64,000 nucleotides of DNA, from NCBI GenBank assembly GCA_964428835.1, contig CAYRZQ010000019.1, positions 1 to 64,000 on the forward strand. Direction: 5' to 3'. Within the stretch, counting starts at the first letter, position 1. Each line of letters begins with the position of its first letter. The notes beneath the pieces are model-generated. The model made no database searches. It was not told the DNA's origin and was given only the letters and a program-made list of their open reading frames with translations. The translations under genes were made by a program, and so were the position numbers. This DNA comes from JAIXWP01 sp964428835. Lineage in GTDB: Bacteria > Bacteroidota > Bacteroidia > Flavobacteriales_D > Sanyastnellaceae. Below are positions 59,892 to 64,000 of the stretch, one piece after another.

Positions 59892-62411
59892 TTAATTTTT
59901 TAAAACCCTTTCTGTAATTATTCTATCTGACATGATCAGCCTCACAAAGTATAGTCCAGTTGGCAGGTAACTAACATTTACTCTTTTTTCGCCCGACTGA
60001 AGAATGACCTTACCTTGTAAATCTAGAATCTGTATTTTCTCAAAAGGAAAGGTAGTTTCAACGTTTAAAAAATCTTTAGTAGGATTTGGAAAAAAGATAA
60101 TAGGGATTGTTTGTTTAGAGAGGCTGCTAGAAATAGCAAAATTAGAATATAGACTAACAAGATACGCTGACTCATTGGAGTCTTGATATGTTATAAAGTT
60201 GCCACCTATTAAAATTGTACCATCCACGAGAATCTCTATTGTCTCTACTTGCTCATTAAATCCATCTTCAATTAAAAAATCTAAATTTTTACTTCCATCA
60301 ACATTTAAACAAATAAAGTTGTTTTCTTCTTGGTCATTAAAAGAGTTGAACATTCCGCCAACAAGAATTCTATTATCTTCCTCTATTCTTACGGCCAGAA
60401 CGTCGTCGTCAAAGCCAGCACCCGTATTGAAAGTTGGGTCATAGGTGCCGTTAGAGTTCAGTCTCACTAGTCTTCTACCGTTTTCTCCATTGTAACTTAT
60501 AAAGTCACCACCAACGAGGAGTTTTCCATCACTTTGCAGCTCTATGTCATAAATGACACTGCTAAAACCGGTTCCCGAAGTACTGAATGACTCGTCGTTG
60601 GTACCGTTTGTGTTTAGTCTAATTATACGGTTTTTATCTTGTCCATCATAAGTGGAAAAGTTGCCGCCGATTAAAATTTTATTATCTGGTTGTATTGCAA
60701 TGGTTTCAACTCTATTGTTGAAGCCGTCTCCTGACAAAAAAGTCTCGTCTATTGTTCCATCTACGTTTAGTCTTGTAATTCGATTTTGAGAGATTCCATT
60801 ATAAGATGTGAAGTGACCACCAACCAATATTTTTCCGTCGCTTTGTTCTTTTATTTCGTAAACTGCATTGCCGAATCCACTACCATTTGAATTGAAAGTT
60901 GGATCAATGGTTCCGTTAGGATTTAACCTGATGATTCTATTAACAGAGGTTCCATTGTATTGTGTAAAAGTACCACCAACTAAGACTTTTCCATTCGATA
61001 GAATTTCAAGTGCATGTACTTTTTGATTAAATCCAGTACCTGTATTGAATGAGGAATCTTTTGTGCCATTTGAATTAATTCGTATAATTCTGTTTTCATT
61101 AAGGCAGTTAAATGCAGTAAAGTCACCTACGACTATAATCTTTCCATCAGGTTGTTTTTTTATTTCCGTAACGCTTCCATTGAATCCATTTCCCGTCACA
61201 AAGGATTCATTTTTTGTTCCATTTAAGTCAAGACTAATCAAATGATTGGCAACAAGTCCATTATAGGAGACAAATTCTCCACCAATTATAACACTTTCAT
61301 TCCCGACTCTCTTTATTGCACGAACAGCTCCGAAATTATTGCCACCAACAGGTATATTTCCCGTAAAACCGGCTCCTATGTTAAATATTGTGTTTTTGCT
61401 ACCATCTGGATTGAGACAGATCAATTTTCTTTGTTCAAGACCATCAAAAGTGTTGAAAATTCCACCAATTATTATTTTTCCATCTTCAAAAATTTCAAGG
61501 GCAGTTACAGCACCATCGAACCCGACGCCAGTGTTGAAAGTATCATCATAGGTCCCGTTTTCATTCAATCTAATTACTCTCCCAACCTCAGTACCATTAA
61601 ATTGGGTGAAGGCACCACCAATTATAATTTTGGAATCGGACTGGAGGGCGATGGAATTGACGATCCAATTAGAACCAGTACCAATATCAAAAGACGAGTC
61701 CTTTGTTCCGTCATTATTTAGACGAAGAATGTAGTTTTCTACCGACTGGTTATAATTGTTGAAGAAACCACCGATTAAGATTTTTCCATCCGGCTGAATT
61801 TCAATAGCTCTGACGCTTACATTTAAAGCAGGCTCTGTAAAACCCATTCCAGAATTAAAAGAGATGTCCTTGGATCCATCAGGATTAAGTCGGATTATTC
61901 GATTTTCTGGATTACCATTGTACGTTGAAAAGAACCCTCCTACGATAATCTTACCATCATCTTGTATATCAATAGAAGAAATATAGTGATTAAAGCCACT
62001 GCCTACATTGAATGTATTATCTTGAGTCCCGTCAGAATTTAGGCGAATCAATCTGTTTACTGAATTACCGTTATAAGCGGTAAAGTATCCACCAATTACT
62101 ATTTTACCATCGCTTTGAATTGCAGCGGTGTTAACCACATTATTAAAACCAGTTCCTTGATTGAAGGTCATGTCTTTAGTGCCGTCATTGTTTAATCGAA
62201 CGAAATAATTATCAGGTAAACCTTGGTAGGAGTTGAACCATCCACAAACAATTAATTTCCCGTCATTTTGATACTCAATGGCTAGAACTTCTCCGTCTAG
62301 GTCGAATCCAGGATAGGCACCGTAGAAGTGTGCAACATCCCCGTTTTGTTGAGCTTGCGAAATGAAAGATGTAAACAGTAAAAAGAAGATTTTCGATACA
62401 ATATTTTTCAT
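59892..62411 (-). CDS. delta-60 repeat protein with T9SS type A sorting domain
   Basis: 839 residues. Start at 62411 gives signal peptide MKNIVSKIFFLLFTSFISQA. Then 14 tandem ~50-55-residue delta-60 repeats, each with (Q)xDGKIlIGGxFxxYNG and a following RLNxDGTxDxxFNxGxGF, from about residue 30 to 760, expected to form beta-propeller-like structure. The C-terminal ~75 residues are a T9SS type A domain (FFPNPTKDFLNVET, LPTGLYFVRLIMSDRIITERVLKN). Secreted or surface protein. Its 3' end lies 23 bp from the IS66 right end. Confidence 0.9.
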   Translation of the reverse strand: MKNIVSKIFFLLFTSFISQAQQNGDVAHFYGAYPGFDLDGEVLAIEYQNDGKLIVCGWFNSYQGLPDNYFVRLNNDGTKDMTFNQGTGFNNVVNTAAIQSDGKIVIGGYFTAYNGNSVNRLIRLNSDGTQDNTFNVGSGFNHYISSIDIQDDGKIIVGGFFSTYNGNPENRIIRLNPDGSKDISFNSGMGFTEPALNVSVRAIEIQPDGKILIGGFFNNYNQSVENYILRLNNDGTKDSSFDIGTGSNWIVNSIALQSDSKIIIGGAFTQFNGTEVGRVIRLNENGTYDDTFNTGVGFDGAVTALEIFEDGKIIIGGIFNTFDGLEQRKLICLNPDGSKNTIFNIGAGFTGNIPVGGNNFGAVRAIKRVGNESVIIGGEFVSYNGLVANHLISLDLNGTKNESFVTGNGFNGSVTEIKKQPDGKIIVVGDFTAFNCLNENRIIRINSNGTKDSSFNTGTGFNQKVHALEILSNGKVLVGGTFTQYNGTSVNRIIRLNPNGTIDPTFNSNGSGFGNAVYEIKEQSDGKILVGGHFTSYNGISQNRITRLNVDGTIDETFLSGDGFNNRVETIAIQPDNKILIGGNFSTYDGQDKNRIIRLNTNGTNDESFSTSGTGFSSVIYDIELQSDGKLLVGGDFISYNGENGRRLVRLNSNGTYDPTFNTGAGFDDDVLAVRIEEDNRILVGGMFNSFNDQEENNFICLNVDGSKNLDFLIEDGFNEQVETIEILVDGTILIGGNFITYQDSNESAYLVSLYSNFAISSSLSKQTIPIIFFPNPTKDFLNVETTFPFEKIQILDLQGKVILQSGEKRVNVSYLPTGLYFVRLIMSDRIITERVLKN

Positions 62412-62455
62412 AGTGGCTTTTTTTAAGTAAGACCAAAAATATGTCAAAAGGATGA

Positions 62456-62722
62456 GGGTGTGACATTAAAAAGCAAGAAATATGCTTGATATCTGGTAAA
62501 GAAAATGACAATCATCTGTTTCTTGTGTCAGATTCAAAGATAGAAAATCAAATTAGTTCTGTATTCAATATCTCACCTGTAGATATAGAAATTAGAGATT
62601 TCAAATTAAAGTGGCAATACAACCCATATATGCTTGGAGAGAAAGACGTTTATCAAATTGTTTCCCTTACTAGAGATACAATTGTATTCGCAGATGGTAC
62701 AGTTTGGATTAGACAGAGTTGA
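62456..62722 (+). pseudogene. gene remnant without a start codon
   Basis: An open frame following a TGA reads LISGKENDNHLFLVSDSKIE, ISPVDIEIRDFKLKWQYNPY and VYQIVSLTRDTIVFADGTVW before TAG/TGA, 89 codons with no ATG near the front. The composition looks like a real protein's C-terminal half, probably separated from its promoter. No family recognised. It sits just before the second copy of the tail terminator. Confidence 0.4.
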
Positions 62723-62781
62723 GATTAACTTTTTGATTATTGTAAAAGAACCATTTTCTAGTTTGTTATCGAAAACTAAAA

Positions 62782-62813
62782 AAAAAAGGCTATCCAATCA
62801 GATAGCCTTTTTT
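62782..62813. terminator. bidirectional terminator of the second T9SS tail
   Basis: AAAAAAGGCTATC and GATAGCCTTTTTT around CAATCA; the counterpart of the hairpin at 58454-58485. Confidence 0.85.
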
Positions 62814-62841
62814 AAATTTTAAATACTTGAGCGATGCTCAA

Positions 62842-64000
62842 TTACTGAATGATAAATTCTGTTATGAAACGTTCGCGATCGTTTTTGACTTCTAGACGAT
62901 AAATGCCTGCTGCCAGATTAAAATCTAAGTACTGAGCTGCGTCACTAAGATTTCTGGAGTCTTGCCAAACATTTTGTCCCATCGAATCATAGACAACAAT
63001 AACTGCATCATCCAATACCTTATTCAAAGCTAAGAATACACCGCCATTAGTAGGATTAGGATAAAGACTTAGGTTAGCGACTTGCTGTTCTTCGATTCCA
63101 TCTGGGAAATATGGGAATGGTTCAGAGATAGTGCTACATCCCGCAGCATTAGTCAATTCAACGGTGTAAAGCCCTTCTTGAGTGGGTTCATACGATGGGC
63201 CTGTTGCATTCACGATTGGTTGACCATTTAAAAACCATTGATTTCCATTATTACTGCTAGAAAATAAGAGCCCATTAAAAAATGTAACAGTTGGTGCAGA
63301 GGGAGCGCTACTCACTATTACTTGAACCTGATTTGATACCGAGGAACAATTCTCGTTGGATACGGTAACGGAGTACAGTCCAGAACTATTAATGGAAATA
63401 GAAGAGGAGGTTTCACCTGATATCGCAACGTTAATATTATTCCATTGGTAGCTATTAGTCGCACTTGGAATCGTTGATAGTACCAGTGTTTCGCCTTGAC
63501 ATATGCTAATTGGTGATCCGCTTGGAATAATTATAGCATTAGGCGCTGTAGCTTCGTCCACAATAAATGTTGGTGAAATAGAAGTACAACCAAATTCATC
63601 GGTAATTTGAAGTGCATATCCACCGGCGATATTCACTACGATATCAGAATCAGTAGAATCTGCAATAGCAACTCCATTCAAATACCATTGGTAAGAATAA
63701 TCTTCGTCCACTTCTTCAGAGTTCAATGCTACCGAACCACCAGGACAGAAGGAATCGTTGTTAGAAACAACAGCTGATTCGGGCAAGTCAACAATGAGTA
63801 CTTCTACAACTGGTGTTGTAATGGTACAGCCTAGAGTATTTGAAACAGTTACCGCATAACTCCCGGAAGTAGCAGCATCATAGGTCGTCGAGATTGCACC
63901 ATTTATTGGAACACCGTTCCTAAGCCATTGATAGGTACAATTGGGTCGGGTGGGGGAGTTGAGAGTTACACTACCAGACCCACAGATAACTCCATTGCCA
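62842..64000 (-). CDS. secreted multi-Ig-domain protein with T9SS type A tail, partial
   Basis: The frame is open from the stop at 62842 to the right edge of the window, so the N-terminus lies beyond it. At least 386 residues: Ig-like modules of about 80 residues with YQWYLNGVAIADS, YQWNNINVAISGE, NQWFLNGQPI and YQWLRNGVPI motifs, then the T9SS type A domain (SLYPNPTNGGVFLALNKV ... FITEFIIQ). The last ~120 codons and terminator are repeated, nearly identical, at 58454-58882. Probable surface or secreted adhesin. Confidence 0.85.
   Translation of the reverse strand, partial: GNGVICGSGSVTLNSPTRPNCTYQWLRNGVPINGAISTTYDAATSGSYAVTVSNTLGCTITTPVVEVLIVDLPESAVVSNNDSFCPGGSVALNSEEVDEDYSYQWYLNGVAIADSTDSDIVVNIAGGYALQITDEFGCTSISPTFIVDEATAPNAIIIPSGSPISICQGETLVLSTIPSATNSYQWNNINVAISGETSSSISINSSGLYSVTVSNENCSSVSNQVQVIVSSAPSAPTVTFFNGLLFSSSNNGNQWFLNGQPIVNATGPSYEPTQEGLYTVELTNAAGCSTISEPFPYFPDGIEEQQVANLSLYPNPTNGGVFLALNKVLDDAVIVVYDSMGQNVWQDSRNLSDAAQYLDFNLAAGIYRLEVKNDRERFITEFIIQ

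Overview
The window reads as chromosomal DNA of a Bacteroidota bacterium, most likely in or near the Flavobacteriales. The grounds are several secreted proteins with type IX secretion (T9SS) C-terminal sorting domains, families typical of the phylum (DUF4249, DUF4294, Bacteroidota-type LuxC acyl-CoA reductase beside a ferredoxin, a CcmB-CcmF cluster), -7 promoter boxes of the TAnnTTTG type, and a general lack of Shine-Dalgarno sequences. No rRNA or tRNA gene and no CRISPR array was seen. Names come from motif reading only; no search was run.

1-7.9 kb is housekeeping: an HDAC-family deacetylase divergent from a CDF metal transporter, dnaN converging on a rhomboid protease, a nucleoside phosphorylase, a transglutaminase-like protein, a 45-residue membrane protein and biotin carboxylase. 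7.9-12.6 kb is mixed: DUF4294, two tandem immunity-like paralogues and a secreted metallopeptidase flanked by CTCTGCG inverted repeats. 12.6-27.5 kb is core again: a TraB-recF-DUF721 operon, TPR-ribH, sbcD-sbcC, a T9SS protein, DUF4249, LuxC and ferredoxin.

27.5-40 kb is accessory. It holds two paralogous exported proteins with TonB-type C-termini, orphan lipoproteins, a frameshifted NTF2-type immunity gene, a possible RHS toxin scrap, an orphan SIR2-like protein, a TPR protein, an MhqD/MhqO-like pair and CobB. At two places the end of a core gene (34 bp of the ferredoxin 3' end; 182 bp of the dioxygenase 5' region) is repeated on the far side of an accessory segment, so segments appear to have been inserted with duplication of their target. 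Simple-sequence arrays lie at these junctions. At six genes across the window, purine-rich arrays (purine-rich on the sense strand) start at or just after the stop codon, and at three of them a 20-bp palindrome based on AGACGCC follows.

40-51.7 kb holds a secreted protein divergent from the ccmB-C-D-E-F cytochrome c maturation operon (CcmE is the Cys variant, CxxxY), an EamA transporter with a possible attenuated leader, and a split sensor (membrane protein, histidine kinase, NarL-type regulator). 51.8-64 kb is surface-protein territory: a 2103-residue T9SS type B adhesin-like protein, a 14-repeat delta-60 protein, and two near-identical T9SS tails, one truncated beside an IS66 derivative that has lost tnpC and carries a 325-bp nested hairpin.
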